NCBI GenBank assembly: GCA_029866125.1
Contig: JARWZZ010000001.1
Span: 29,768 to 93,767, forward strand
Direction: 5' to 3'
Length of the DNA stretch: 64,000 bases
Source: Limnobacter sp.
Lineage (GTDB): Bacteria > Pseudomonadota > Gammaproteobacteria > Burkholderiales > Burkholderiaceae_B
Positions 37,893-46,309 of the stretch are shown piece after piece. Each line of letters begins with the position of its first letter. Within the stretch, counting starts at the first letter, position 1. The position numbers were made by a program, and so were the translations under genes. The notes beneath the pieces are model-generated. The model had not been told where the DNA came from and searched no databases. It worked only from the letters and a program-made list of their open reading frames with translations.

Positions 37893-38963
37893 GAGCAACT
37901 CCAACAATGGTGGCAGCTTGCCTTGGTCCCTTCTGGGCAGCGAGTTTTTTACCGCATAACCCTCTTGGTCTGAATCCACCAACATGAAGTGCTTGGATGA
38001 AGCTGGCAAGTTACGGAATGCCAACACCACCGGACTCACCGCGCTTTGGCCCCGCAACAAACTGCAGGCAATTAAATTGCTTTCCAACTGCACCAAACTG
38101 CCAGGGGGGTAAATGCCCAAGCCTTCCAGCAACAAGGACGCAAAGTCACTGACCAAGATGTTGCCCTGTGCAAACAAATCCTGCACCGCCTGTTCAGCCG
38201 TAAAGTTGGCGCGGTATTCCCGCAGGGCCATGCGCGCATTGAAGGAATCGCAAATGCCCAGCAATACCGAACCTTCGTCTTGGTTTTTAATCTGCAAGGG
38301 GTAGCCCGACCCATCGGGCAACTCATGGTGCAACTGCACGGTTTCCAGCCAAATGGGGTCAGTCACCCCCAGCAACTGCAGTTTGTTAAAGCTGCGCTCT
38401 GGGTGCTTGCGAATCGCCTCTTTTTGCTCACGGCTTAGCGGCTCCAATTGTGAACGCAAACGGGCTTGCAAAGCCAGCATGCTCAAGTTCATAGTCAATG
38501 CGGCCTTCATTAGCGAGTGCAAATGGCCCATTTCAAACCGGCCACTCATTTGCCCCGTGCGTGCAAGGGTTAGCGTCACAATCAGGTGGTGCATCACCGG
38601 GTAATCGTCAGACGCATGCCAAGACATGTAGGCATAAGCCAAATCAAAATGATGCTCAGCAATGTGGCTAATTTTACAAACCAGCTCTCCCATCACATCA
38701 TTGAAATGCTCTGCGTCTTCGTCGCTCAATACTTTGGAAAGCACCTTGTAACAGGTTTCAACCTCAGCAAACAGCTCAATGGCGGTCAAATAAATTTGCG
38801 TGGACTTGCTGAGGTCGGAGGAAATAACCATCACCTTGCCTACACCGGGCTGCACCCTACCCTCCAGCCTGCGACCGTCCGAGTAATACAGCTGCTCCAA
38901 ATTGATTGCCTTGCGATGCAATAAGGGTGCAATCACCGATTGGTCATGAATTGTCATCAACAT
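37878..38963 (-). CDS. HD-GYP-like protein with degenerate HD site
   Basis: 361 residues from the ATG at 38961-38963, which has an excellent AAGGAGG six bases upstream. The GYP half is well kept: HPERS (187), HHELPDGSGYP (212-222) and CDSFNARMALREYR. In the place of the His-Asp pair of active c-di-GMP phosphodiesterases stands AALTMNLSM (155-163), so Met158-Asn159 replace His-Asp. Metal binding and catalysis are therefore doubtful, and a c-di-GMP-binding or scaffold role is possible. The N-terminal 120 residues have no domain I recognise. It converges with the kinase gene. Confidence 0.8.
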   Translation of the reverse strand: MLMTIHDQSVIAPLLHRKAINLEQLYYSDGRRLEGRVQPGVGKVMVISSDLSKSTQIYLTAIELFAEVETCYKVLSKVLSDEDAEHFNDVMGELVCKISHIAEHHFDLAYAYMSWHASDDYPVMHHLIVTLTLARTGQMSGRFEMGHLHSLMKAALTMNLSMLALQARLRSQLEPLSREQKEAIRKHPERSFNKLQLLGVTDPIWLETVQLHHELPDGSGYPLQIKNQDEGSVLLGICDSFNARMALREYRANFTAEQAVQDLFAQGNILVSDFASLLLEGLGIYPPGSLVQLESNLIACSLLRGQSAVSPVVLAFRNLPASSKHFMLVDSDQEGYAVKNSLPRRDQGKLPPLLELLSKVA

Positions 38964-39136
38964 GGTATTCCTCCTTGATTCCATCATTAACCTCCAGAAG
39001 GGCTTATAAGCAAATCACCCCAGTGAGTGGGATCAATTAAACAGCCTGCCAAATTGAGGCCAAAAACAGCCTTTAATCGCAAACTGTGAAAACCACCCCG
39101 CATGAGACATTGGAGTCAACAACAGGGGGAATACAC

Positions 39137-39412
39137 ATGCAAACCATTCATTTGAGTGCCGCACCTGGAATCGAACCCAGAAGAATTCAAAACAAGACAT
39201 TGCTTAGCCAAGCCAAACCACTGAACACTCACGTGGACATGGATGACACATTGGCGGAAGTGTTGCGCGTCATGAACGCACATGGCGGCCCAAAGGGCAT
39301 GAAAGCCTTGGGTGACCTACTGGGCTACATGGAGCAGCTGGAAAAGAATCAGGCTGAACGCCGGGAAATAATGAACATTGTTCTGGTGGAACCACTGACC
39401 CTAACAATGTGA
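39137..39412 (+). CDS. Hypothetical protein
   Basis: 91 residues from the ATG at 39137 with AGGGGGA upstream; an earlier in-frame ATG at 39086 lacks a ribosome-binding site. The C-terminal half (DDTLAEVLRVMNAHGGPKGMKALGDLLGYMEQLEKNQAERREIMN) looks helical and amphipathic. I do not recognise a family. It is divergent from the HD-GYP gene and stops 13 bp before the convergent dsbB. Confidence 0.6.
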   Translation: MQTIHLSAAPGIEPRRIQNKTLLSQAKPLNTHVDMDDTLAEVLRVMNAHGGPKGMKALGDLLGYMEQLEKNQAERREIMNIVLVEPLTLTM

Positions 39413-39425
39413 TTTTTTGTGGACA

Positions 39426-39917
39426 TTATTTTTTAACAAATACAGCTTTAATTAATAACATCAACTGCACCGCAAAGCCGATTGCACTCCAAGCGGGCAA
39501 ATCCAGCCCCAAAAAGGGTGGGTACTCGGCCGTGCACAAGCCATCGGCTTCAAACATCATGGGCCACCAGCCTGTCCAAGGCAGCGCATTCAATTTGAGT
39601 TGAAGTGGGTCTACACCACAGCTTACGCCGGGGTTGCTCAGCACCCACACATGGTACAAAGCCGCGCCCAAACCAGCCAAACCTGACAAAACCGCCAAAG
39701 CGACGACGCCCTTACGCACAGGCGAGGCTTGTACCATCAACGCCATCAAAGCAAAAAACGCAGTGCCCAAATAAGCGTAACGTTGCACCACGCACAAAGC
39801 ACAGGGAAACCAATCTTTGCTTTCCTGCAAATACAAGGCACTGGCCAAACAGGCGATGCTAACAAACAGCACGGCAACAAGTGGGTTGCGAGATTGGTCA
39901 GTCAAGGGGGTGGTCAT
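39426..39917 (-). CDS. dsbB: Disulfide bond formation protein DsbB
   Basis: 163 residues with four membrane helices. The two periplasmic redox pairs are visible: CALC at 39-42 and C100/C128 in the second loop (NPGVSCG, ADGLCTAEY). DsbB reoxidises DsbA and passes electrons to quinone. The Arg after the CxxC (VQRY) fits the quinone site. Confidence 0.94.
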   Translation of the reverse strand: MTTPLTDQSRNPLVAVLFVSIACLASALYLQESKDWFPCALCVVQRYAYLGTAFFALMALMVQASPVRKGVVALAVLSGLAGLGAALYHVWVLSNPGVSCGVDPLQLKLNALPWTGWWPMMFEADGLCTAEYPPFLGLDLPAWSAIGFAVQLMLLIKAVFVKK

Positions 39918-39959
39918 GGGGGTGATTATTACTCTTTGATAATGGCTTGCGGTTGTTGC

Positions 39960-40379
39960 TTAAGTTGATTGGGCACTGAGCCAAGCCTGCGTGTCCGCTA
40001 AAATGCTTTTCATTAACTGAACAAACTGGGGCCTATTGCCCTGGTCCACCAAATGCTCCATGCACAAAAAGCAGTAACGCAGGCGTTTAAAACCGATGGT
40101 TCCAGCGGCCCCTGCACTGCGGTGTGAAAGCGATTTGAATGCCGCATCAGGCAAAGTCAAAGGGTCCGTGTCGGTGTCAACCCAAGACTCCAAAGTTTCC
40201 TGAATGTACTCGTCTGCAAATTCCCTGAGCATTTCTTTGCCCAGCTCTGAATTCAGCCTTTGCCACTGCCCCTCATCAATCAGCACCTGAAGCGCAATGC
40301 CTTCTGCCGAATATTGGTTTTGATCCATCAATGTGTGTCCACCCAGTTGGCCTTGAATTCTTAAAACAGGGGTTCCCAC
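39960..40379 (-). CDS. Hpt-domain protein
   Basis: 139 residues from a GTG, or 122 from the ATG at 40326-40328; neither has a strong ribosome-binding site. A histidine phosphotransfer motif SLSHRSAGAAGTIGFKRLRYCFLCMEHL is clear, with the His as phospho-acceptor and small residues around it, inside a helical protein. It probably relays phosphate between a hybrid kinase and a regulator that are not in the window. It is divergent from tal. Confidence 0.75.
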   Translation of the reverse strand: MGTPVLRIQGQLGGHTLMDQNQYSAEGIALQVLIDEGQWQRLNSELGKEMLREFADEYIQETLESWVDTDTDPLTLPDAAFKSLSHRSAGAAGTIGFKRLRYCFLCMEHLVDQGNRPQFVQLMKSILADTQAWLSAQST

Positions 40380-40446
40380 CTTGATGAGCGAAGATGGAAC
40401 CTGAAAAATTTATACTAATGCGACTACACAATTATGAGCCAGTCCA

Positions 40447-41397
40447 ATGAACAATACTCTCCTAGAGCTTAAAAAAGTCACTCAAGTTGTGGCGGATACC
40501 GGTGATTTTCAGACCATGGCTGAGTTTTTACCTCAAGACGCCACCACCAACCCGTCCCTAATTCTGAAGGCCGTCCAAAAGCCAGAATACCGCCCCTTGC
40601 TGGACAAGGTAAAAACCACCTTTGCTTCTGAGCCCACAGACCTACAAACCGACCGCTTGCTGGTGGCGTTTGGGCTGGAAATCCTCAAGTTGATACCCGG
40701 CCGGGTATCCACCGAAGTGGATGCACGCCTGTCATTTGACACCCAAGCCACGCTGGCCCGCGCCCGCCGCATCATCGACCTGTACAAGGCTGAGGGAATT
40801 GACACTGAAAAACGCGTGTTGATTAAAATTGCATCCACTTGGGAAGGCATTCAAGCCGCCAAAGTGCTGGAGCAAGAGGGCATTCATTGCAACTTGACGC
40901 TGCTGTTCTCGCCGATTCAAGCCCATGCCTGTGCGCAGGCGGGAATCACCCTGATTTCCCCATTCGTAGGTCGCATTTACGACTGGTATAAAAAATCCGC
41001 AGGCGCCGGCTGGAATGAAGAAGCACAAGCCGGCCCCAACGACCCCGGCGTGCAATCCGTGCGCCGCATTTATGCTTACTTCAAGCAAAACGGCATCAAA
41101 ACCGAAGTGATGGGCGCCAGCTTCCGCAATGTGGGGCAAATCAAAGCACTGTCCGGCTGCGATTTGTTGACCATCAGCCCCAACTTGCTGGCTGAACTGC
41201 AAGCCTCAAACGCGCCATTGACTGGCGGCCTGAACGCAGACTGGGCCAATGCGCAGCCTCGCGAAACCTTCCCAAATGGCGAGGCAGCCTTCCGCTATGC
41301 ATTGAATGACGACCCCATGGGCACTGAAAAACTGGCCGAAGGCATTCGCCTGTTTGCCAAGGACTCCGAAACGCTGGATGGCTTGCTCAAAGGTTGA
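40447..41397 (+). CDS. tal: Transaldolase
   Basis: 316 residues, matching E. coli TalB in size. The N-terminal [24 protein letters not shown], the Schiff-base lysine K127 in [30 protein letters not shown] and [10 protein letters not shown] are all family motifs. It transfers dihydroxyacetone units in the pentose phosphate pathway. A 9-bp tandem repeat (GGTTGATCG, 41393-41410) spans its stop codon. Confidence 0.97.
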   Translation: MNNTLLELKKVTQVVADTGDFQTMAEFLPQDATTNPSLILKAVQKPEYRPLLDKVKTTFASEPTDLQTDRLLVAFGLEILKLIPGRVSTEVDARLSFDTQATLARARRIIDLYKAEGIDTEKRVLIKIASTWEGIQAAKVLEQEGIHCNLTLLFSPIQAHACAQAGITLISPFVGRIYDWYKKSAGAGWNEEAQAGPNDPGVQSVRRIYAYFKQNGIKTEVMGASFRNVGQIKALSGCDLLTISPNLLAELQASNAPLTGGLNADWANAQPRETFPNGEAAFRYALNDDPMGTEKLAEGIRLFAKDSETLDGLLKG

Positions 41398-41411
41398 TCG
41401 GTTGATCGGCG

Positions 41412-42641
41412 TTAAATGACCCCACGCTCACGCATTTGGGTAATTTGCGCTTCGCTTAAGCCGATGTCTTTCAGCACGTCGGCGTTGTGTTCACCCAAGG
41501 TGGGGCCCAACCAACGGGTCCTGCCCGGCGTGAGCGAAAGTTTGGGCACCACACCCGGCAGTTTCAAAGTGCGCCCGGCGGTGAACGCATGCTCTTCAAT
41601 CATGCCGCGCGCCAAAAACTGTGCATCTTTCACAATGTCGGCAATGCTGTAAATTTTGCTGACGGGCACATCAGCCGCTTGCAACACTTCTAAAGCTGCC
41701 TCAATTCCACGGCCAGCGCACCAATCCCCAATGGTTTGATCAATCAGGGCGGTGTGCTTTACGCGCCCGTCATTGCTGGCCATTTCTGGGTTTTCTGCCA
41801 TGTCGGCACGCCCAATCGCAGTCATTAAGCGTTTGAAAATGGCGTCCCCGTTGCCGCCAATGACGATGTAACTGCCATCGCCACAGGTGTAGGTGTTGGA
41901 CGGCACAATACCCGGCAGGCTTGCGCCTGAGCGTTGGCGCACCACGCCCGCAAAATCGTACTCAGGCAGCAAACTTTCCATCATGTTGAACACGGACTCG
42001 TACAAAGCCACGTCCACCACCTGGCCCTGCCCGGTTTTGTTGCGGTGGTGCAAGGCCAGCAGTGCACCAATCACGGCATGCAAACCGGCCAGCGAATCTC
42101 CAATTGAAATACCCACGCGCACGGGCGGTTTGTCCGCCTCGCCACTCAAAAAGCGCATGCCGCCTATGGATTCCGCAATTGCCCCAAAACCGGGGCGGTC
42201 TTTGTAAGGGCCGGTTTGCCCGTAACCAGACAAGCGCACGGTAATCAAACCTGGATTGAGTTGCTGCAATGTGGGCGCATCCAGCCCCCATTTTTCCAGC
42301 TGGCCGGGGCGAAAATTTTCCACCAATATATCGGTTTGGGCCAACAGCTTACGCAGAATCTGCTGCCCTTCTGGCGCCTTTAAATTCAAGGTGAGTGATT
42401 TTTTGTTACGCGCCTGCACCGCCCACCACAACGAGTTGCCTTCATGCAGCACCCGCCATTTGCGGATGGGGTCACCCTCTTTTGGGCTTTCCACTTTCAC
42501 AACATCGGCTCCAAACTCAGCCAGCATGCGGCTGGCGAAGGGGCCGGCAATGAGGGTGCCCAGTTCCAGCACTTTGATGCCATTCAGGGGGCCGGTGTTT
42601 TGGATTGGGGCTTCAATGGGATTTACCATGGGGTCGGTCAT
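41412..42641 (-). CDS. CaiB/BaiF family (type III) CoA transferase
   Basis: 409 residues. The N-terminus is LNGIKVLELGTLIAGPFASRMLAEFGADVVKVE, then WWAVQARNKKSLTLNLK and the catalytic Asp in RVGISIGDSLAGLHAV. It moves CoA between carboxylic acids; the acid is unknown. It is convergent with tal and lies upstream of nothing in the same pathway, so context does not help. Confidence 0.9.
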   Translation of the reverse strand: MTDPMVNPIEAPIQNTGPLNGIKVLELGTLIAGPFASRMLAEFGADVVKVESPKEGDPIRKWRVLHEGNSLWWAVQARNKKSLTLNLKAPEGQQILRKLLAQTDILVENFRPGQLEKWGLDAPTLQQLNPGLITVRLSGYGQTGPYKDRPGFGAIAESIGGMRFLSGEADKPPVRVGISIGDSLAGLHAVIGALLALHHRNKTGQGQVVDVALYESVFNMMESLLPEYDFAGVVRQRSGASLPGIVPSNTYTCGDGSYIVIGGNGDAIFKRLMTAIGRADMAENPEMASNDGRVKHTALIDQTIGDWCAGRGIEAALEVLQAADVPVSKIYSIADIVKDAQFLARGMIEEHAFTAGRTLKLPGVVPKLSLTPGRTRWLGPTLGEHNADVLKDIGLSEAQITQMRERGVI

Positions 42642-42690
42642 TTAGGTATGAATGAATTGGGTCTTCATGGATTTGGAAAGGACTGTAGGC

Positions 42691-43326
42691 TCAGTCGATG
42701 TCCCCACCCACTTGCCGCCTGTCCAACAAAGCACGTGCCACGGTGGTGGGGTCGGTGTACTCAAGCTCGCCGCCAATCGGCACGCCACGGGCCAGCCGGC
42801 TCACTTTCACGCCCAAGCGGCGAATGCGCTCGGTCAGAAACACGGCAGTGGCTTCGCCTTCGTTGGTGAAGTTGGTTGCCAAAATGCATTCCAGCACTTC
42901 CGTGTCGGACAGGCGCTTGCTCAGCTTGGGCCAGTCCAACGAGTCTGGGTGGGCCCCATCCAGCGGTGAGGCGCGGCCCATCAACACATAGTAGTAGCCG
43001 TTGTAAGTTTGCGTGGCTTCAATCGCGGACAGGTCTGCCGGTGTTTCAACCACGCAGACCAAACTTGCTTTGCGCTTGGAATCAGAACAAATGCTGCACA
43101 AATCGGAATGGCAGAAGTTGTTGCAGCGGGAGCAATGCTGAATTTCTTTCACGGCTTTCAGCAGTGACTCACCCAGGGCCAAGGCCCCGTCGCGGTCATG
43201 CTGAAGCAAGTGAAAAGCCAGGCGCTGAGCCGATTTGGGCCCCACGCCGGGCAGGCGACGCAGTGAATGAATCAACTCATTGAGTGGGTCCAGACCGGAA
43301 AAAGCATCGAAGCCCTTGTTTCTCAT
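42691..43326 (-). CDS. recR: Recombination protein RecR
   Basis: 211 residues with the helix-hairpin-helix LRRLPGVGPKSAQRLAFHLL, the zinc finger CSRCNNFCHSDLCSIC and the Toprim domain CVVETPADLSAIEAT..YYVLMGRASPLDG. It acts with RecF/RecO to load RecA at gaps. The order dnaX, ybaB, recR is the classic operon. Confidence 0.96.
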   Translation of the reverse strand: MRNKGFDAFSGLDPLNELIHSLRRLPGVGPKSAQRLAFHLLQHDRDGALALGESLLKAVKEIQHCSRCNNFCHSDLCSICSDSKRKASLVCVVETPADLSAIEATQTYNGYYYVLMGRASPLDGAHPDSLDWPKLSKRLSDTEVLECILATNFTNEGEATAVFLTERIRRLGVKVSRLARGVPIGGELEYTDPTTVARALLDRRQVGGDID

Positions 43327-43379
43327 ACCGAGGTCATACTAGGGTAGTAAGGGCTTCAAGTGGAGCCGGACTTGGTGCA

Positions 43380-43706
43380 TCAAAATGGCATCTTGAAGCC
43401 GGGGGGCATGGGGAAGCCCGCCGTAATGGAAGCCATTTTTTCCTGCATCATGGCTTCTGATTTACGCACTGCATCATTGAATGCTGCGGCAATCAAATCT
43501 TCCAGCATGTCTTTGTCGTCTGCCAGCAGGGTGGGGTCGATGGTGACGCGCTTGCAGTCGTGCTTGCAAGTCATAACCACTTTCACCATGCCACCGCCAG
43601 ACTGGCCTTCCACTTCAATGCGCCCTACTTCTTCCTGCATTTTTTGCATATTGGACTGCATTTGCTGGGCCTGTTTCATCAAACCCGCGAGTTGACCTTT
43701 CATCAT
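43380..43706 (-). CDS. ybaB: Nucleoid-associated protein YbaB/EbfC
   Basis: 108 residues from the first of two tandem ATGs (43704-43706) with GAGG upstream. [19 protein letters not shown] is the coiled N-terminus; [21 protein letters not shown] follows, and the C-terminus is Pro/Met-rich. It is a small DNA-binding dimer between dnaX and recR. Confidence 0.95.
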   Translation of the reverse strand: MMKGQLAGLMKQAQQMQSNMQKMQEEVGRIEVEGQSGGGMVKVVMTCKHDCKRVTIDPTLLADDKDMLEDLIAAAFNDAVRKSEAMMQEKMASITAGFPMPPGFKMPF

Positions 43707-43734
43707 ATGTACCTCTTCTATCAATCTGATTCAA

Positions 43735-46107
43735 TCATACATCCGCTGGGCCCTGTTCATGCAGGGGCCGCTGCGAACCCTGCACCACGGTTGCTCCCAT
43801 CAGGGCTTTGAGCTCACCAATAAAGGGGTCCGCATCTATCGACGCGCGTGCCTCTTCCATGGCTTGTTTGCGGTTTTCGCTTTGCACAGCATGGGCTGTT
43901 TGCGCCACTTGCCCAGTTTGCATGGTCAGGCGCACGGTTGTAGCAAAAAACTCAGTCAAAGCAGCTTCAATGCGGCCCACCATGGAGGCTTCAGCATAGG
44001 CTTTTACACCCGTCAACAAAGTAATCAGCAGCTGACCGCCTTCGCTTTTTGCAGACAGCAACTCTGTTTGCACCAAAGCCTGACGGGTCAAACCTTTGGC
44101 TGGCACTTGCTGAGAAATGCTGGGCCAGTTTTCAACAGTGGGTAGGCCCTCGTTGGCATTATTGGCTACGTTATTTCTGGAATTGTTGACAGCAAGAGTT
44201 GGCCCATCATTTGGCAAATGAGTTGGCACACCATTAGGCGCATCATTGGGCACATCATTGGGCACATAACTCACCGCCACGGGGGCAGCATACCTTGCCT
44301 CGCCCATCGGCTCTTCACGCACCCAAGGCGGTTCAGAGTCGTCTTCATCAATCTGAGTGACTTGAAGCGCAGGGACTTGAAGCGCAGGGACTTGAAGCGA
44401 CGTTACTTCACGCCGCACTGGCTGCTCAATTTGTTCCTGTTGGCACTCTTGCTTCAGTTCTTGTTTGTCAATTGCAATGACGGGTTGAACAATCGACTGA
44501 ACGATTGGCGGAACAACAGCTTGGGCGTTTGCATGAACCCGAGTGGACGCCCCACCAGCTTGACCACCAGTCTGACCACTTTTTGCTGCCATCATGGCGC
44601 GACTTGCAGCCAACGCAGCAGCTGCGGGGCCAAGGGGCCGGTCAGCTATAGGGTTGACTACGCTGGGGTTAACTACGCCGGGGTTAACTACGCCGGGGTT
44701 GACTGCAGCTGGATTGGCTGCGACCGGACGGGATATAGGTGAACTGTTGGGTTGAACTTCAGAAGCCCGATTGGGCGCTGAGCTGGAAGCCAACGGTGCA
44801 GATGCGGGTACTGAAGTCGCCACGTTGGTGGAGGCCAGCGCTTGAGCGACAGGCCCACGCGGGGCAGTGGTGGAGTCACCCACTGAACGACCACCCAATG
44901 AACCACCCACTGAACCACCAGCCGATCCACCCGCCGAACTACTCGCCAAACTACTCGTCGAACCACCTGAATAACTCCCAGAGGTACCACCCGGCTTAAA
45001 TGCCAGCATGCGTATCAACGCCATCCCAAAACCAATGCTTTCCTCGGGCGCCAAATGCAGCTCGGAACGGGCGTGGGTGGCAATTTGGTAAATCAGTTGC
45101 AGGGTTTGGGGGTTCAACTGGCCTTGCACCTCGGCCAAGGCTGCTTCATCGGGGTCGTCATGGTTCACATGGCCTGCAATGGCTGCCACTGACAAGCGGT
45201 AACTGGCTGCAGCCAGCTCATCCAGCAAAGCGGCAAATGGTGCGCTGCTGGCCGCCAAGGTGTTGGACAGGGCAATCAACGCCCCGCCATCACCCGCAGC
45301 CAAGGCCTGCAAAATACTCAGCACCACTTTTTGATCCACGGCACCCAACATTTGGCGCACGGTGGGTTCGCTCACCTGCCCAGCGCTGTAGGCAATGGCC
45401 TGGTCGGTCAGGGAAAGCGCATCCCGCAAACTGCCGCGTGCGGCCTTGGCCAGCAGGCGCAAAGCACCAGGCTCAAATGCGATGCCTTCGGTCTGCAAAA
45501 TGTGGCTGAGGTGGTCAGAAATTTGGTCTGGTGCCAACTGGCGCAAGCCAAACTGCAAACAGCGTGACAGCACCGTGGCCGGAATTTTTTGCGGGTCTGT
45601 GGTGGCCAGAATAAACAGCACATGGCCGGGTGGCTCTTCCAGCGTTTTAAGCATGGCGTTGAAGGCGCTGCTGGACAGCATGTGCACTTCGTCAATCACA
45701 TACACTTTGTACCGGCCTGAAGTGGGCGCGTACATTGCATTTTCAAGCAATTGACGCATTTCATCCACTTTGGTGTTGGTGGCGGCATCCACTTCCAGCA
45801 GGTCAACAAATCGGCCTTGTGAAATTTCGGTACATGCTTGGCACACGCCGCAAGGCTTGCTGCTCATGCCGCGCTCGCAGTTCACGGCCTTGGCCATAAT
45901 GCGGGCGATGGTGGTTTTGCCCACGCCTCGCGTGCCAGTAAACAGGTAAGCGTGGTGAAGACGACCGGTATCCAATGCGTGGGAAAGGGCTTGAACAACA
46001 TGCTGCTGCCCCACTAGAGATTCAAAATCACGTGGGCGCCATTTGCGAGCTAGCGCTTGGGACACCGGAGACGACTGCGGCACTGGGGAGTGGTTGCTTT
46101 GACTCAT
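43735..46107 (-). CDS. dnaX: DNA polymerase III subunits tau/gamma
   Basis: 790 residues from the ATG at 46105-46107 (AGGA upstream). The clamp-loader ATPase has GTRGVGKTT at 58-66, zinc cysteines at 77, 86, 89 and 92, and DEVHMLSSSAFNAMLKTLEEPP with the LSRC sensor motif. The tau C-terminal domain (WPSISQQVPAKGLTRQALVQTELLS..LITLLTGVKAYAE) binds the polymerase. Between them lies an unusual linker of about 270 residues built of Gly/Ser, Asn-Pro-Val-Val, Leu-Gln-Val-Pro-Ala and Pro-Asn-Asp repeats. No clear A-AAA-AAG slippage site is visible, so a shorter gamma form is not supported here. Confidence 0.95.
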   Translation of the reverse strand: MSQSNHSPVPQSSPVSQALARKWRPRDFESLVGQQHVVQALSHALDTGRLHHAYLFTGTRGVGKTTIARIMAKAVNCERGMSSKPCGVCQACTEISQGRFVDLLEVDAATNTKVDEMRQLLENAMYAPTSGRYKVYVIDEVHMLSSSAFNAMLKTLEEPPGHVLFILATTDPQKIPATVLSRCLQFGLRQLAPDQISDHLSHILQTEGIAFEPGALRLLAKAARGSLRDALSLTDQAIAYSAGQVSEPTVRQMLGAVDQKVVLSILQALAAGDGGALIALSNTLAASSAPFAALLDELAAASYRLSVAAIAGHVNHDDPDEAALAEVQGQLNPQTLQLIYQIATHARSELHLAPEESIGFGMALIRMLAFKPGGTSGSYSGGSTSSLASSSAGGSAGGSVGGSLGGRSVGDSTTAPRGPVAQALASTNVATSVPASAPLASSSAPNRASEVQPNSSPISRPVAANPAAVNPGVVNPGVVNPSVVNPIADRPLGPAAAALAASRAMMAAKSGQTGGQAGGASTRVHANAQAVVPPIVQSIVQPVIAIDKQELKQECQQEQIEQPVRREVTSLQVPALQVPALQVTQIDEDDSEPPWVREEPMGEARYAAPVAVSYVPNDVPNDAPNGVPTHLPNDGPTLAVNNSRNNVANNANEGLPTVENWPSISQQVPAKGLTRQALVQTELLSAKSEGGQLLITLLTGVKAYAEASMVGRIEAALTEFFATTVRLTMQTGQVAQTAHAVQSENRKQAMEEARASIDADPFIGELKALMGATVVQGSQRPLHEQGPADV
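44223..44976. repeat. Four separate in-frame tandem repeats in the dnaX linker
   Basis: 12-bp units at 44223-44270 (four copies, TGGGCACATCAT type); 15-bp units at 44361-44405 (CTTGAAGCGCAGGGA, two exact and one diverged); 15-bp units at 44651-44710 (GGGTTAACTACGCCG, four copies, two exact); 12-bp units at 44881-44976 (ACCCACTGAACC type, about eight copies). All periods are multiples of three. Confidence 0.9.
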
Positions 46108-46202
46108 GTGGACAAATCCTGTGGACAAACCCCGTGAAAAGCCTCGCGAGCAAGTTCAGCTGACTGATTGAAATCCAATTGGCAATTCAATGAAAACTAA
46201 GT

Positions 46203-46296
46203 GGCGAGCCAGAACCCCGGCACTGGCTTTACGGTTGTGGCTGCTTCCTTCCGGACCTGACCAGGTTGGCCGCTACACCATGCGGGGAGGCCCGCC
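46203..46296 (-). ncRNA. ffs: Signal recognition particle 4.5S RNA
   Basis: Read on the minus strand, the conserved SRP domain is complete: GGTCAGGTCCGGAAGGAAGC with the GGAA tetraloop and flanking symmetric loops, within plus-strand 46237-46266. The ends pair GGCGGGCC (46289-46296) with GGCTCGCC (46203-46210), giving an RNA of about 94 nt. It binds Ffh for membrane targeting. A location upstream of dnaX is usual in betaproteobacteria. End positions are set by pairing and may be off by a few bases. Confidence 0.95.
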
Positions 46297-46303
46297 GGTG
46301 TGT

Positions 46304-46309
46304 ATTCTA
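46304..46309 (-). promoter_or_regulatory. ffs promoter -10 box overlapping the addA stop codon
   Basis: On the minus strand TAGAAT ends 7 nt before the first paired base of the 4.5S RNA, the right distance for a -10 box. Its TAG is also the addA stop codon (46307-46309). The -35 region would lie inside the last addA codons and is weak by eye. Confidence 0.6.

Noticed and set aside
44570..44600. A-run in dnaX considered as a programmed frameshift site
   Set aside because: The zero frame reads GCA AAA AGT, which does not form the X-XXY-YYZ heptamer.
44218..44742. Plus-strand frame with repeated Leu-Lys-Arg-Arg-Asp and Val-Asn-Tyr-Ala-Gly units
   Set aside because: It is only the complement of the dnaX repeat arrays; the apparent protein repeats follow from the DNA repeats.
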